Assembly: GCF_016908295.1 (NCBI RefSeq)
Contig: NZ_JAFBDO010000006.1
Coordinates: 100,264-164,263 of the forward strand
DNA: 64,000 nt
Direction: 5' to 3'
Origin: Thalassobacillus pellis
Lineage (GTDB): Bacteria; Bacillota; Bacilli; Bacillales; Halobacillaceae
Translations under genes and position numbers: made by a program
Shown: positions 37,620-47,747 of the stretch, in pieces
How the letters are laid out: each line of letters opens with the position of its first letter
Numbering within the stretch: position 1 is the stretch's first letter
Notes under the pieces: generated by a model
Seen by the model: the letters and a program-made list of their open reading frames with translations, nothing else
What the model was told of the DNA's origin: nothing
Database searches by the model: none

Positions 37620-38846
37620 TTAGCAAATGAACGATGCTTGCAATTGGTCCAAGTGTTGTTCGGCTTTCCGCTGGTTAAAACGAAAGGGGGCTTCACTAAC
37701 CCCATCCGCGAGCCCGGCGTAGCGGTGGAAGGGTTTCGTGTCATCAAACGTGAGCTCCGGTAAAAACCGCAGGGCCGTTTGCAGTGCAATCCGCATTTCC
37801 AGCCGAGCCAACTGGGCGCCAAGGCAGTAGTGGATCCCGGAACCAAACGTGAGGTGGTGATTGGGCGATCGATGAATATCAAAAAAGTTCGGATGGGTGG
37901 CATGAGGATTTCCCCCATTGACTTTTTCATCGCGATTCGCGGCACTTAACCATAAACTTACTGGTGTCATGGCCGGAATACGGAGGCCGCTTTCCAACAC
38001 GACATCCTTAATGGCCAGCGTAGGCGCAGCGGCAAAGGACGTACAAAAACGCAGCACTTCTTCCCCGGCCCGGTTCCACCAAGTCGGGTCATCCAATCTC
38101 CTCCTCGCTTCTTCCAGCAGATCGAATTCGGCCAGTAAACAAAAGAAGTTGGTGATGTTGACCCCGGTGGAATCGGTACCAGCGGAAAACGCTCCCCAGA
38201 GGTAGCCGAGCAGTTCCAGGTCGGTGATCTTCTGTTGTTTCCAGGCCCCAATCAGGACGTCGAGCAATTCTTCCTGCGGGTGTTGGATGCGGGCATGAAT
38301 GACTTCCCAGAAGTACTCCTCCACCTCTTCTGGCTCGCGGTGTACTTGTGCAAAGCTTGGAGTTTTGGCAAAAGCTTCGAGGTGCTGGCGCATCCATTCT
38401 TCCCGTTCCAGGGGCAGTCCTATCAGGGAGCAGATGGTACGAATGGATAAACGATAAGCCAGTTCGGTCGCTAAATTGAACTCCCCGGTACCCTTTTCAA
38501 TAATGGTGCGGATCAGGATGCTGGTCTGTTCCTGCACCTTCCGTTCCATCGTCTTCACCGCTTTTCTCCGGAACCAGGATTCGATGATGCGCCGCAGTGT
38601 GTCATGACGACCCGGCGAACCGTCCGCTTTTTTCCTCCCCTTGGACCACATAAAATGAAAGACTAGATGGACCCGCTCGTTCGGCGGCATCCAAAAGGAA
38701 CTGTCCTGGGAAAATTCGTCCTCCTGGTTATCCTTCATGGCCCGTTGGACGTCGGTATAGCTGCGCAGGTGTGCCACCCCATGTTCGATGAACGCGGGAC
38801 CAGGCGTCCGAAAACGCCGATCACGCGGAAAATCCGATGGTTTCAT
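37620..38846 (-). CDS. Cytochrome P450
   Basis: 408 residues, a soluble bacterial P450. I-helix WGAFSAGTDSTGVNI (the usual AGxxT is AGTDST), ExxR in GEEVLRF, and the haem loop FGSGIHYCLGAQLAR with the Cys ligand. It activates oxygen for hydroxylation or coupling; redox partners are not nearby. Start after GAGGAGAG. Downstream of the PrnB-like gene with a 60-nt gap, probably one operon. Confidence 0.9.
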   Translation of the reverse strand: MKPSDFPRDRRFRTPGPAFIEHGVAHLRSYTDVQRAMKDNQEDEFSQDSSFWMPPNERVHLVFHFMWSKGRKKADGSPGRHDTLRRIIESWFRRKAVKTMERKVQEQTSILIRTIIEKGTGEFNLATELAYRLSIRTICSLIGLPLEREEWMRQHLEAFAKTPSFAQVHREPEEVEEYFWEVIHARIQHPQEELLDVLIGAWKQQKITDLELLGYLWGAFSAGTDSTGVNITNFFCLLAEFDLLEEARRRLDDPTWWNRAGEEVLRFCTSFAAAPTLAIKDVVLESGLRIPAMTPVSLWLSAANRDEKVNGGNPHATHPNFFDIHRSPNHHLTFGSGIHYCLGAQLARLEMRIALQTALRFLPELTFDDTKPFHRYAGLADGVSEAPFRFNQRKAEQHLDQLQASFIC

Positions 38847-38906
38847 GTGCTTCTCTCCTCTCTTTTTGTCGTGGGTAGGATGCTTGTGGCAAAGAAATCC
38901 ACCTTG

Positions 38907-39980
38907 TCAATGCAGGTGTTTCTTCTCCTCCACGGCTTTCTGTACCTCCCGTTGGGTCGCTTCGGTGATCTCGATTCTTTCCAAGAGAAATTCATCGAAG
39001 GAAAACCCACCGGTCCCATGGGTGACGCCTGTGTCTTGCTTGCGAATATAGCGGTTCACCAGGCCCTGGTGCACGTAGCGAAAATGTTTGAGCATTTTAT
39101 AGATGTCGATGACCACCCGCATTTCTTCCGTGTCCCACGGTTCCTGATATTGGTTCATCAACCGGGTTTTTAAGGAAACGCGGTGCATCGCCTGCTGGAT
39201 TTTCCAGCGATCCCTGGGTTCCAGGTAAGGGAGCAGTTCCTCCGTCGTCTGGAAGTACCCATCGTTGGCGGTGCCGACAATGATATCCACCAGAATGATA
39301 TTGGCAATATGCACGCCACTCGGGGCCTGGTATTCCTGGCCATGCAGCGTAATGGGGAAAAAGTAATCCCGGAACAAACGAATAAAATACTTCGGATCGA
39401 CTTTTTGATGCACCGCTTTATTTTCTTGTTTCAATCCTTGTAAGCCTTGTTGGATCTCCTTTAAGCACATGAGTCTGGTTGCTTGATCGACCTTTTCGTT
39501 TTGTAAGCGAAACGCTGCTTCTGCCGCCGGTTTCATGGCTTCATCGGACAACCGATGCTGCTGGATAAACCCGACTTCACTGGGATGTGCGGAAAACGTC
39601 CGTAAAGCTTCCGGGGGGTTATAGGTCACATAGGTCGCATACGTATCCCGCGGCACCACTCCGGTCACCAGCGATAGCAATTCCAATTGATCAACAACCG
39701 TCGGGATTTCTTTAAGGTTGATCCCGGCTTTCAAACAGCTGACCAGGAACATGCCTAAATCTCCCATCGCCACCATTTTGACGTGATAGGGTTCCTGATA
39801 GGCAATGTGTTCCAAGCGGGCCATGTCCGGCAGGTGCCGTTTTCCTTCTCGGATGGCAGCGACCTCCTGTTGCACATTAGCTTCTGGCAACTGGTGCACC
39901 ACATAGTCACTGAAAGCTTCCAGCGGAAAAAGGGGATCGACGGATAACGATGGTTCTGTCTGTACTTCCTGCATATCCAT
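38907..39980 (-). CDS. PrnB-like haem protein (tryptophan dioxygenase superfamily)
   Basis: 357 residues, all helical. YATYVTYNPPEALRTFSAHP and APSGVHIANIILVDIIVG resemble the PrnB (pyrrolnitrin pathway) branch of the tryptophan 2,3-dioxygenase superfamily, where the His is the haem ligand region. Such enzymes rearrange or oxidise aromatic amino acids. The start at 39980 follows AAAGGAG; the ATG at 39995 lacks a site. With the P450 it suggests a small natural-product operon. Family call is moderate. Confidence 0.55.
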   Translation of the reverse strand: MDMQEVQTEPSLSVDPLFPLEAFSDYVVHQLPEANVQQEVAAIREGKRHLPDMARLEHIAYQEPYHVKMVAMGDLGMFLVSCLKAGINLKEIPTVVDQLELLSLVTGVVPRDTYATYVTYNPPEALRTFSAHPSEVGFIQQHRLSDEAMKPAAEAAFRLQNEKVDQATRLMCLKEIQQGLQGLKQENKAVHQKVDPKYFIRLFRDYFFPITLHGQEYQAPSGVHIANIILVDIIVGTANDGYFQTTEELLPYLEPRDRWKIQQAMHRVSLKTRLMNQYQEPWDTEEMRVVIDIYKMLKHFRYVHQGLVNRYIRKQDTGVTHGTGGFSFDEFLLERIEITEATQREVQKAVEEKKHLH

Positions 39981-40006
39981 GTGTACTCCTTTCATTAAGG
40001 GGATTT

Positions 40007-40035
40007 ATTATACGAACATTGGTAAATTTCTGAAA
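40007..40035 (-). promoter_or_regulatory. Promoter of the P450 operon
   Basis: TTTCAG (40035-40030), 17-bp spacer, TATAAT (40012-40007) on the minus strand, 27 nt before the start at 39980. Confidence 0.55.
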
Positions 40036-40143
40036 ATTATTGACGTAAATAGGGGCATGTCCCTCCGGTTTCCTATCCCTCCTGTTCAACTTTGGAAAAA
40101 AGTAATCCCTTTCCATCCGGCAGACCCGAAGGGCGAGTTGTTG

Positions 40144-40406
40144 CTACCATTCCTCTTTCCCTTTCGCTTGAGCGACTTGATGAGCCGCATGTGCTTTCCA
40201 CTTTTCGATGGCTTCTTGCGTTTCCCAATAGGACAAGTCCGGTTTGCTCCTCCCCGAAACTTTCGATGCCGATAAACCCTGCTTGTTGGGTGGCGAGTGC
40301 TACCATTTTTTCGGCCATTTGGCTATATCCGCGATCCCCTTCGGTCCGTTCGACCGAAAAGGTCACCGCGTAATAGGGCGGTGGCGGGGTCTGTACGTGT
40401 GTGCAT
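40144..40406 (-). pseudogene. Antibiotic-biosynthesis monooxygenase (ABM) family, frameshifted
   Basis: Three frames join to one ABM protein: YYAVTFSVERTEGDRGYSQM, AEKMVALATQQAGFIGIES, then SYWETQEAIEKWKAHAAHQV ending KGKEEW. Two single-base shifts are needed: one near the start (ATG at 40406 after AGGAGGAG) and one near 40228. ABM proteins are small dimeric oxygenases. Either decayed or affected by indel errors. Confidence 0.65.
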
Positions 40407-40488
40407 GTGTATCTCCTCCTAAAGCTTTTCTATTTTCGTTCTTGTTTTGGAGGAAGGGTGTTGTTCTTGACACCTCTGGATGGTCCCT

Positions 40489-41664
40489 TTAAGGTAATAT
40501 GCGTCTTACACGTCCATTAAAGTATTTCTTCCAATACCCCGTAGACATATCAGCAAAAGCGACGCCTGTGGACGATTGGGAGCCGATGAATCTTCCGTTT
40601 CCGGCATAGATCCCGACATGGCCATCGACGCCATTGGTATCAAAAAAGACCAAATCTCCGGGTTTCATGTTTTCGGGGGTTACGGCTCTTCCCATGTTTT
40701 TCAAGGTGAAGGTGGTGGTCATTCCCACTCTCCCCAGTTCCACCCCAACCTGGGCAAACGCCCAATGGACAAAAGCAGAACAATCAAAACGGCCGGCTTG
40801 AATATCCGCCTGGTTGCGCCCGCCTCCCCAGACATAGGTGGAATTTCCAATCCATTTTCTCCCGACATCGACCACTTCGACCCCGGTAGCCTCGCCCGGC
40901 CCGTGGACCGCCACGTAATGCTCCACATAGCGGTCGGCGAATCCCAGGACTTTTTCGACATACCAATCGGCATGGTTATACGCATAGACGGCATCTCTCA
41001 AACGTCCTTCTGCGGCACCGTTCTTTTTCAACAGTTTAGCGGCGGCAAAAATGGCGTCTTCGATATCATAAGGATCGGCCTTTCCTTTTTCGTCGATGTT
41101 GAGGCCGTCGAGGCCGTAACCACCATTTTCTTTAATGATTGCGTCGGCGTCGAGCCCATATCCACCATTTTCTTCTATGACTTCAGGATTAATTAAATCT
41201 TTTTTAGGAATCTTGCCTTTTCCCCGCTTGTCTTTGCATGAAGGATATTTATTTCCCACCCATGTACAGGGCATGAATTGCATATGCCCTTCGGCGCCGA
41301 CGGGAGAAACCATGGGGTGGATCGTGGAAAAGTGGGTCTCGACCCGGTGATGGGCGGCAAGTAAATTCCAGGGGACCCCGTATTCCTTGGCGGCCGCTTT
41401 GTAAATCGGAATATATTGGGCCGGAATTTCATGTTTTCCCAGGGTGGAAATGTCTCCTCCCCATGCTTGGGTACCGGTGTCGTCACTGCTGAACAAAGCC
41501 ATTGCCAGGATGCCGATCAGGAGCATCCCTAAGAGGATAAGAAACAGCGCAGGAATGCCCAGGACCAGCACGCCTTTTTTCCAAGCTATTTTGCCCGCCA
41601 CCCGTCCCGCTTGTTTGAAGGGGGCGCTCGGCTTGGTTTCTCTGTTCGAATTAGTGGGGAACAT
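40489..41664 (-). CDS. Conjugation cell-wall hydrolase: lytic transglycosylase plus NlpC/P60
   Basis: 391 residues. One membrane anchor (about 35-55), a lysozyme/transglycosylase-like domain (WNLLAAHHRVETHFS with the catalytic Glu; GHMQFMPCTW), and a C-terminal NlpC/P60 peptidase (RFDCSAFVHWAF Cys, DGHVGIYAG His). It matches Tn916 Orf14/CwlT-type proteins that open the wall for the transfer channel. A short duplication ENGGYGLD lies between the domains. The start overlaps the preceding gene by 14 nt. Confidence 0.9.
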   Translation of the reverse strand: MFPTNSNRETKPSAPFKQAGRVAGKIAWKKGVLVLGIPALFLILLGMLLIGILAMALFSSDDTGTQAWGGDISTLGKHEIPAQYIPIYKAAAKEYGVPWNLLAAHHRVETHFSTIHPMVSPVGAEGHMQFMPCTWVGNKYPSCKDKRGKGKIPKKDLINPEVIEENGGYGLDADAIIKENGGYGLDGLNIDEKGKADPYDIEDAIFAAAKLLKKNGAAEGRLRDAVYAYNHADWYVEKVLGFADRYVEHYVAVHGPGEATGVEVVDVGRKWIGNSTYVWGGGRNQADIQAGRFDCSAFVHWAFAQVGVELGRVGMTTTFTLKNMGRAVTPENMKPGDLVFFDTNGVDGHVGIYAGNGRFIGSQSSTGVAFADMSTGYWKKYFNGRVRRILP

Positions 41665-42286
41665 TGACGTTCACTTCCTCTACTTTCCATTCTCCATCCA
41701 CCTCTTTTACCCCGATGACGTAGGCATCGACGGTTTCTGTTACGGTGCCATCCACGGAGGTGGCTGCTCCTTGGACGATAATATTCCAACGGATGAGGTG
41801 CTTGCTGGGATTGGCCACGGGTACGACTTCGGTGTGTTTCACCGCTAATTGAGACCGAGCGAGGGTCCCGCGACGCACGTGTTCTCGTTTTCGTTCATAT
41901 AACGCTTCGGTCATGTAAGGTTTGCTGTTTTCCAGATAAGCGGTTGGATCCTTGGCATCATAGGTGTGATAAGCGGTTACAAATTGTACAGCGATTTTCT
42001 TCGATGCTTGTAACGCCACTTCTGAAAAGGTTTGCGACTGGTCGTAAGGATTCTCCTGCGTTTGGTTTACGTTTTTCTCCTCTCCTACTTCCGTCGGTAC
42101 TTTTTCTGTTTCCGACGGAGAGGAGCCAACTGGCGTTTGGGGTGCATGGGTGGTTGTTTTCGAACCGTTCGTCTCGATGGGGAAGACCTTCGCCATAAGC
42201 CACATCCCTAGGATAAGACCAAGGACGACGAGGATAATCCCGCCAAGCATCCGGTCTTTTTTATTTTCATAGTGCCAGCCAACCAT
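41651..42286 (-). CDS. Conjugation membrane protein, NTF2/VirB8-like
   Basis: 211 residues: cytoplasmic tail, one TM helix (GGIILVVLGLILGMWLM), a low-complexity linker and a folded external domain (AVQFVTAYHTYD..., VKEVDGEWKVEEVNV) of the NTF2-like kind common in Gram-positive conjugation. Start after AAGGAGGAG. Confidence 0.65.
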   Translation of the reverse strand: MVGWHYENKKDRMLGGIILVVLGLILGMWLMAKVFPIETNGSKTTTHAPQTPVGSSPSETEKVPTEVGEEKNVNQTQENPYDQSQTFSEVALQASKKIAVQFVTAYHTYDAKDPTAYLENSKPYMTEALYERKREHVRRGTLARSQLAVKHTEVVPVANPSKHLIRWNIIVQGAATSVDGTVTETVDAYVIGVKEVDGEWKVEEVNVNVPH

Positions 42287-42303
42287 GATTCTCCTCCTTG
42301 TTC

Positions 42304-44352
42304 CTACGCTCGTTTGGATGTATTTGTTGGCGGTGGGGACGGGTGTTGGGCAGCCGTCCGATTTGTCGCAGTCGGCGCGGCATGCTGGACGTGCGCAGGT
42401 TGTTTACTCTTTTGAGCGGTGCTGTGTAGGTCTTTCTCTTCCTTTTGGTACTGCTGGGAGGCGGGGTGTTTTATCTTCTGTTGGCTGTTATGTCTTGCCA
42501 CATACGCCCGTGATTGCGCGCGAGCCAGGTCATGTTCCTGGTAATTCGCTTTCGTTTTGATATTCGCGGTGTCTTTGGTGAGATGCTCCGGGAGTGGACC
42601 GTTCACGCGGTCTTCCACCTTTGCGCTGTTTTGTCTTCCGATATGTTGCCAATGTTCTTGGGTGGGGCTATGCTCCTGCCGTTGCAGCTCTTTTCCGTGT
42701 GCCTCTTTCTCCTTCGGGGCTGCTCCTGTTTCTGGAGGGCTTCCATTTCGTTCGACCCCCTGGAGGTCATTTGGATTTTTCTCCTTGTACGCGTTAGGGT
42801 TTTTATAAATCGGCTGCTGCTTCCCTTTTTCGATGTACGGTTTCATATCCGCTGGCTTTTGTGGGGCATCTCCCGGTGTGCGCTTCGGGAATGTAATGGT
42901 AGCGATACGCCCCGAGCCTTGGGAAGCGGCTCTCCGATTGGCCAGTGGCAATGGGCGTGGACCTTTTCGTCCACCTGTGAAGGCACTCCCCATATGGCTG
43001 ATGGCTTTGACTTGGTAATACCTGCGCAAGGTGTTTTGCAGGGACTGCCCCGTGGTACTCTGGACATGGTTGGTAATGGTCGACACCATCGCAAAGAAGT
43101 AACGGCGCTGGGTGGTGATGCCGGCAAAGCAAATGATCTGCAAGACCATCATCCAAACGTAACCCATGTCGGACGATAGGCTTGCCTTGTAGAGAATGTT
43201 TGAAATGACAAAGAGAATGATCAGAAAGAAAGAAATCCCGATTTGCATGAGCTGGGTATGAACGACTTTCATCAGCCAGGTGATGGCCGCTTGCTGCCAG
43301 CGCGGGACCAGGGCCATCAATAAGGGGATCGGAGCGAACAACGCCAGGGCGATAAAGGCGACCTGGTACAAAATGATCGATCCAGAAACGATTAATAGCA
43401 CAAGGCCAACGATCGTATTGGAAACAAACAGCAACGGGATAAACCCTAATCGCTGCATGACCCCGCCCAAAGACATCATGACATTCTCTTCGATTTCCAC
43501 TTCATTTTTGACGGCGGTCTCTCTGTCTTCAGCTTCTTTTTGCTCGGTTGGACTTAGTTCCAGCAAATCCTTTACGCGTTTTTTTTCGACATCCAAGGTC
43601 CCGTATTGCATCAGGATGTACGGTTTTTTGACCATGAGATCAAACATTTGGTTATGGATCGTGGCGATGCCTTCTTGCTGATTGTAGGAAGCACTAGGAT
43701 TAACGATGCTCGCGGAAATGGCTAAGACATCGCTTTTGACCTCGCTCGTCCAGTGATTGATCCCGCCAAGAATCGTCCCGGCGTTGGAAAAGAAGCCCAA
43801 AGCAAACACAAACACCAGCAGGGTGGAAACCAGTCCGCCCCAAGCGCGGCTGAGCTGCCGTTTGACCATCCCGACATAAGCCGCCCATGTTCCCGCCAGG
43901 GTGAGGACCAGCGTGACCAATAACGGCCAAATCCCTTTCTCCTGAAAACCGCCGGGGCCAATCCCTGCCGTTTGTTGAATCGCTTGTTCCAGCTGCTGAA
44001 TGACGTCTTGGACAAAATTTAATGCAAAGGCTTCCTGCACGACTTTCATCGTGAAATTGGAGAGGATGATGTTGTGCATCCAAAGCGTATTGATGATTTC
44101 ATTGAGCTTTAAGTAAAAGGCGTGTTCCACCCCGTCGTCCCAATTCCAGGGCATCCAATCGCCTGAGGTATCGACATAGGTCTCCAAACGGTAGTGATTC
44201 GGCGAATATTCATTATAGAAAAGCGGAACATCTCCGATGACGTCGCCGGTGTTTTGCGGAACCAGGTTATCCGACAGCGCAGCAGAGACAGAAAATGGCG
44301 TGGACAGGAAAACGGCCAGGCCTACTATGGCGATGAAAAAAACTTGTTTCAT
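42304..44352 (-). CDS. VirB6/TrbL-like channel protein
   Basis: 682 residues with a signal sequence, about seven TM segments in the first 450 residues and a long polar, Gln/Lys/Pro-rich tail (about 470-682). The layout matches VirB6/TrbL/Orf15-type proteins forming the inner-membrane pore of the mating channel. Its ATG overlaps the lipoprotein stop (ATGA), so the two are translationally coupled. Confidence 0.8.
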   Translation of the reverse strand: MKQVFFIAIVGLAVFLSTPFSVSAALSDNLVPQNTGDVIGDVPLFYNEYSPNHYRLETYVDTSGDWMPWNWDDGVEHAFYLKLNEIINTLWMHNIILSNFTMKVVQEAFALNFVQDVIQQLEQAIQQTAGIGPGGFQEKGIWPLLVTLVLTLAGTWAAYVGMVKRQLSRAWGGLVSTLLVFVFALGFFSNAGTILGGINHWTSEVKSDVLAISASIVNPSASYNQQEGIATIHNQMFDLMVKKPYILMQYGTLDVEKKRVKDLLELSPTEQKEAEDRETAVKNEVEIEENVMMSLGGVMQRLGFIPLLFVSNTIVGLVLLIVSGSIILYQVAFIALALFAPIPLLMALVPRWQQAAITWLMKVVHTQLMQIGISFFLIILFVISNILYKASLSSDMGYVWMMVLQIICFAGITTQRRYFFAMVSTITNHVQSTTGQSLQNTLRRYYQVKAISHMGSAFTGGRKGPRPLPLANRRAASQGSGRIATITFPKRTPGDAPQKPADMKPYIEKGKQQPIYKNPNAYKEKNPNDLQGVERNGSPPETGAAPKEKEAHGKELQRQEHSPTQEHWQHIGRQNSAKVEDRVNGPLPEHLTKDTANIKTKANYQEHDLARAQSRAYVARHNSQQKIKHPASQQYQKEEKDLHSTAQKSKQPAHVQHAAPTATNRTAAQHPSPPPTNTSKRA

Positions 44353-44783
44353 GGCGCATACATCTCCTTTAGAACTTCTGGCTGAAGGTCTTTGACCCGG
44401 CTTTCAAAATCCTTTACATCCGCATACTCGGTTCGCTTCCAGCCTTCCTGGGTACGGATGATCTCCATCTGTTCGATGATCACCTCGTTGGTTTCCGGGT
44501 GTTCATAGCTCACCTCATAGAAATATCGTTCCGCCCCTGCCTGCCATGCCGTGATCCCCATATGGTCGATGGAAAACGTATGATCCGCTTCATCTTCCCG
44601 GTCAAGTACCTTCGATTTTTCGGCTAACAGCTCCCACATTTTTGCTTCATCCTGCTGTACTTCCGCATGGACCCAGGCGATCGCCACTTTCGTGGGGGCG
44701 TCTTTGTTCCCATTGTCCTGGCACCCCACCAGCACAAGAAAAACGGTAACGATAACGGATGGAATGGTTAGACGTTGTCTCAT
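44349..44783 (-). CDS. Conjugation-operon lipoprotein
   Basis: 144 residues; signal peptide and lipobox LVGC (Cys 21). Mature domain NTF2-like. Clear homologue of the island lipoprotein at 29856. Overlaps by 4 nt at both ends with VirB4 and VirB6 genes, so it is an integral part of the operon. Role unknown; perhaps channel assembly or exclusion. Confidence 0.8.
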   Translation of the reverse strand: MRQRLTIPSVIVTVFLVLVGCQDNGNKDAPTKVAIAWVHAEVQQDEAKMWELLAEKSKVLDREDEADHTFSIDHMGITAWQAGAERYFYEVSYEHPETNEVIIEQMEIIRTQEGWKRTEYADVKDFESRVKDLQPEVLKEMYAP

Positions 44784-47338
44784 ACATACTCCTCTTCCTT
44801 TTCCCCTGGTGGTGTGTCGGGCATCGGGTGCTGCGTTTCCCCGGAGGTGGGGGAGGTTTCTTTGTCCAATTGCGGCCGGGTGTCAAACGCATCAAATAAA
44901 TCTTGAAACAACGCATGAATCGAAACGACACCGACGCGTCCGGAAATGTCTTGGAATAGGCATTGGCCATTCTGCAATTCCCGAAGAGTATTGGCATTAT
45001 AGTCGGTCTGTTTCAGGTTCAACAACGAGAGGACATGCTCGATTTCTTTCGGGTCGGTACTGCGAAAGGCGAATTTCATACCAATGTTGTTTTTCATTTT
45101 TTCATCCAATAAGTCATCGGCATTTTGCGTGACCATATAAATGCCGGCATTCATTGACCTTCCGGCACGAACCAAACGGGTGGCCAGGTGGCTGCCTTGT
45201 CTCGTATTTAAGACGGCCCATGCTTCATCGAGCAGGACGACTTTAAAGATCGAGCGATTGGCATGAATGAATTTCAGCGCAAATGAGGAGATCGGCAGCA
45301 TCATGGCGACCGAAAGCATTTCCGATAAGTTGTATTTTTCCTGCGGGGTATCGGGTGCCGGCAACTCCAAGTTTTGAATTTGAAGCACGTTCATGGCTTT
45401 TTCCAGGCTGATGGCGGATTCCGTCTCCCCATCTCCAAACAAGAGCTGTGCGAACGATAAATCGCTAAACGAACGGATATGCTCGCCAAGTAGTCTGGCT
45501 TCTTCCTGCTTATCGGCCAATAAATGGGCAATCACTTTGGTCAAACAGGGCTTCTCTCCTTGGGCAACGGCCCGGACCGCTCCGGTCAGTTTCGGAAACC
45601 GCTTGGAATCATCCAATCGCACCCCCGTGAGAAAGGTTAAAATGTCGACAGCGAGGGTTTCGGCTTCTTTGCGATCGTCATGAATGGAAAAGGGGTCCAA
45701 CCGTCCTTTGTCTTCGGCCTTGGTGGAAAGAGAGATGATATTCACCTGGTCTTGTAGATCCAGGAGGTCGTTGCTCCAGTTTCCCCGTTCCCCTTTCGGG
45801 TCAATGACGAGCGCTTTTCCGCCCGAAAGGACCGAAAGATACGTGATCAAGTTGGCACTAAACGACTTCCCGCCCCCGAGGGAGCCGAGAAAAGCCGTGG
45901 ATAATGCATTGGTTTTGGTGCCGCGGATCCCTTGGGCCGCCAGATTTGGCATGATATACACGGGTTGATCGAGAATTCCGGTCGTGCCAATAAAAAAGCC
46001 TTCCCCATCCCCTAACTGCTTCGTGGCTCCGAACATGCCTCCGGCTACGGTGGCCGGTTCCATGAAATGGGTATAATCGGGAATATAGCGACGGGCCCCG
46101 GGGAGAAATTCATTGAACGCGAGCCACTGATCCCCATAGGGCTGTTCCACTTGAATCATCATATCCCCATACACCTCTTTCACGGTGTCGCACCGTCGTT
46201 TCAATTCCTCTTCGTCCGCGGCAGCAACCGCCAGGATGATGGACGTTTTGATCAACGGCATCCGTGTTTTCTGTAAATGGGCTTCCAATTCATAGGATTC
46301 CTGTCGGCCCTCTAATACGTTTAGTTCTGTTTCATTGCCGGTTTCCCGGGCATGGCGATCCTGATCTTTTAATTCTTTTTGTTTATTACGAATGGTAGCC
46401 AAGGCTTTGCGGTTGTCCATCGTTTCGGTACGGACACTGATTTCGACAGGAAAATCCAACTGTTGGATCAGATACAGCCATTCTTCTCCCGGAAACTCCA
46501 GTTCATAGGGCACATTGGCAATGGTCAAGAAAGCGACATGGCCCTCTTTTTCTTCGCCTCCCACCACCTGTTTCACGACCAGGCTTCGTTTCGGGGAATC
46601 ATCGATCAGTCCCTCCGTGAGCCGTAATACGTCATGGTAGAGGGGACGTCGGATGGTGATGGCGTCTTCGTTCCATTCCTGATAAGGAACGGTGTAGGTC
46701 GGGCTCCAAGTATCCAAGAGAGGAGCTTTTCCGATGCCCCGATACCAATTGCGGCGGATCAGCCATTGGATATCCATCTCCTGGACAGGTTCGGCTTTTA
46801 ATCGCGGATAGATTTTATGAAAGATACGGCGTTCGGCTTTCCGGTAACGCACCAGCTCTTCCTCGATGATGTCCGGGGTGTCTAAGCCGGCGGTGGCATG
46901 CACGTCTCCGATGAACGATTTCCATGCTTCCTTGAGATCTTGAAACAGGTTGGTTTTCGGTTTTTGGTTGTCCGGTTTGGGCAATTGAATGCCAATATAA
47001 AAGCCGTATTCCGTTCCTTCTTTTCCTAACATGTGCTCCAGTTGCCGGGCTACATCGTCGGTATGTTTCCGGGCGGCCGCTGTCAGGGGGCCGGTCAATT
47101 TCTGTTTGAACCGTTCGTGTTTTTCCTGGATGGATTGGAAATTAGGGACCACCAGCAAATGGGTATCGAATGGCATTTGCCAAAAAAACGATTGTAAATG
47201 TTGGAAGTGGATATCTTTTTCTTCCCGGGAAAGGAAATCATAGTTAAATCCGGGCAGGTGATAATAGGCCCAGCACGTACCGTTTTGGGAAAAAACGAGA
47301 TTTCCTTCAAAGTATTTGATTGGAAATTCAATCTTCAT
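44780..47338 (-). CDS. VirB4/TraE-type conjugation ATPase
   Basis: 852 residues. Walker A FLGSLGGGKSFSAN and Walker B KVVLLDEAWAVL, then YMVTQNADDLL, all typical of VirB4. It powers assembly of the secretion channel. N-terminal half TraE-like (WLIRRNWYRGIG). Overlaps the TcpE-like gene by 11 nt. Confidence 0.95.
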   Translation of the reverse strand: MKIEFPIKYFEGNLVFSQNGTCWAYYHLPGFNYDFLSREEKDIHFQHLQSFFWQMPFDTHLLVVPNFQSIQEKHERFKQKLTGPLTAAARKHTDDVARQLEHMLGKEGTEYGFYIGIQLPKPDNQKPKTNLFQDLKEAWKSFIGDVHATAGLDTPDIIEEELVRYRKAERRIFHKIYPRLKAEPVQEMDIQWLIRRNWYRGIGKAPLLDTWSPTYTVPYQEWNEDAITIRRPLYHDVLRLTEGLIDDSPKRSLVVKQVVGGEEKEGHVAFLTIANVPYELEFPGEEWLYLIQQLDFPVEISVRTETMDNRKALATIRNKQKELKDQDRHARETGNETELNVLEGRQESYELEAHLQKTRMPLIKTSIILAVAAADEEELKRRCDTVKEVYGDMMIQVEQPYGDQWLAFNEFLPGARRYIPDYTHFMEPATVAGGMFGATKQLGDGEGFFIGTTGILDQPVYIMPNLAAQGIRGTKTNALSTAFLGSLGGGKSFSANLITYLSVLSGGKALVIDPKGERGNWSNDLLDLQDQVNIISLSTKAEDKGRLDPFSIHDDRKEAETLAVDILTFLTGVRLDDSKRFPKLTGAVRAVAQGEKPCLTKVIAHLLADKQEEARLLGEHIRSFSDLSFAQLLFGDGETESAISLEKAMNVLQIQNLELPAPDTPQEKYNLSEMLSVAMMLPISSFALKFIHANRSIFKVVLLDEAWAVLNTRQGSHLATRLVRAGRSMNAGIYMVTQNADDLLDEKMKNNIGMKFAFRSTDPKEIEHVLSLLNLKQTDYNANTLRELQNGQCLFQDISGRVGVVSIHALFQDLFDAFDTRPQLDKETSPTSGETQHPMPDTPPGEKEEEYV

Positions 47339-47744
47339 CCGATTCCCCCCTTTTTACAACGTCCCGCTCCCGGTACCCGATGGTACTGGTATACCGGTAG
47401 GGTTTGGTTATCGTGGACACTTCTTTATACCGATTTTGCAAGCGAGGTTCCCACTGATATTGCATCACGCGAAACAGAAAACGATGGGGCACTTTGCCAT
47501 CGATATGATATTTGGTGAAAAACCACGCCGCAGCCCCAGGGATCACCACGTATTCGAGCAGTTCTAACTGTAACAAGCTCAACGGCGGGAAGTGATTGAG
47601 CAGCCACATGAGCCACACCGTCCCGGCAAAAAAGGCCAGCTGCCGGTAGGACACCGGAATCGGGAGCCGAATGTCTTGAATGCCATAAAGCACCTTCTGG
47701 ACTTTCCATACATTGTTATAGGTTCGCAGCAGTCTTGGTTCCAT
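47328..47744 (-). CDS. TcpE-like conjugation membrane protein
   Basis: 138 residues: RTYNNVWKVQKVLYGIQDIR, two TM helices and a conserved end RYHIDGKVPHRFL-type segment. Matches the TcpE family of pCW3/Tn916-type systems, an essential inner-membrane part of the channel. Confidence 0.8.
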   Translation of the reverse strand: MEPRLLRTYNNVWKVQKVLYGIQDIRLPIPVSYRQLAFFAGTVWLMWLLNHFPPLSLLQLELLEYVVIPGAAAWFFTKYHIDGKVPHRFLFRVMQYQWEPRLQNRYKEVSTITKPYRYTSTIGYRERDVVKRGESDED

Positions 47745-47747
47745 CGT

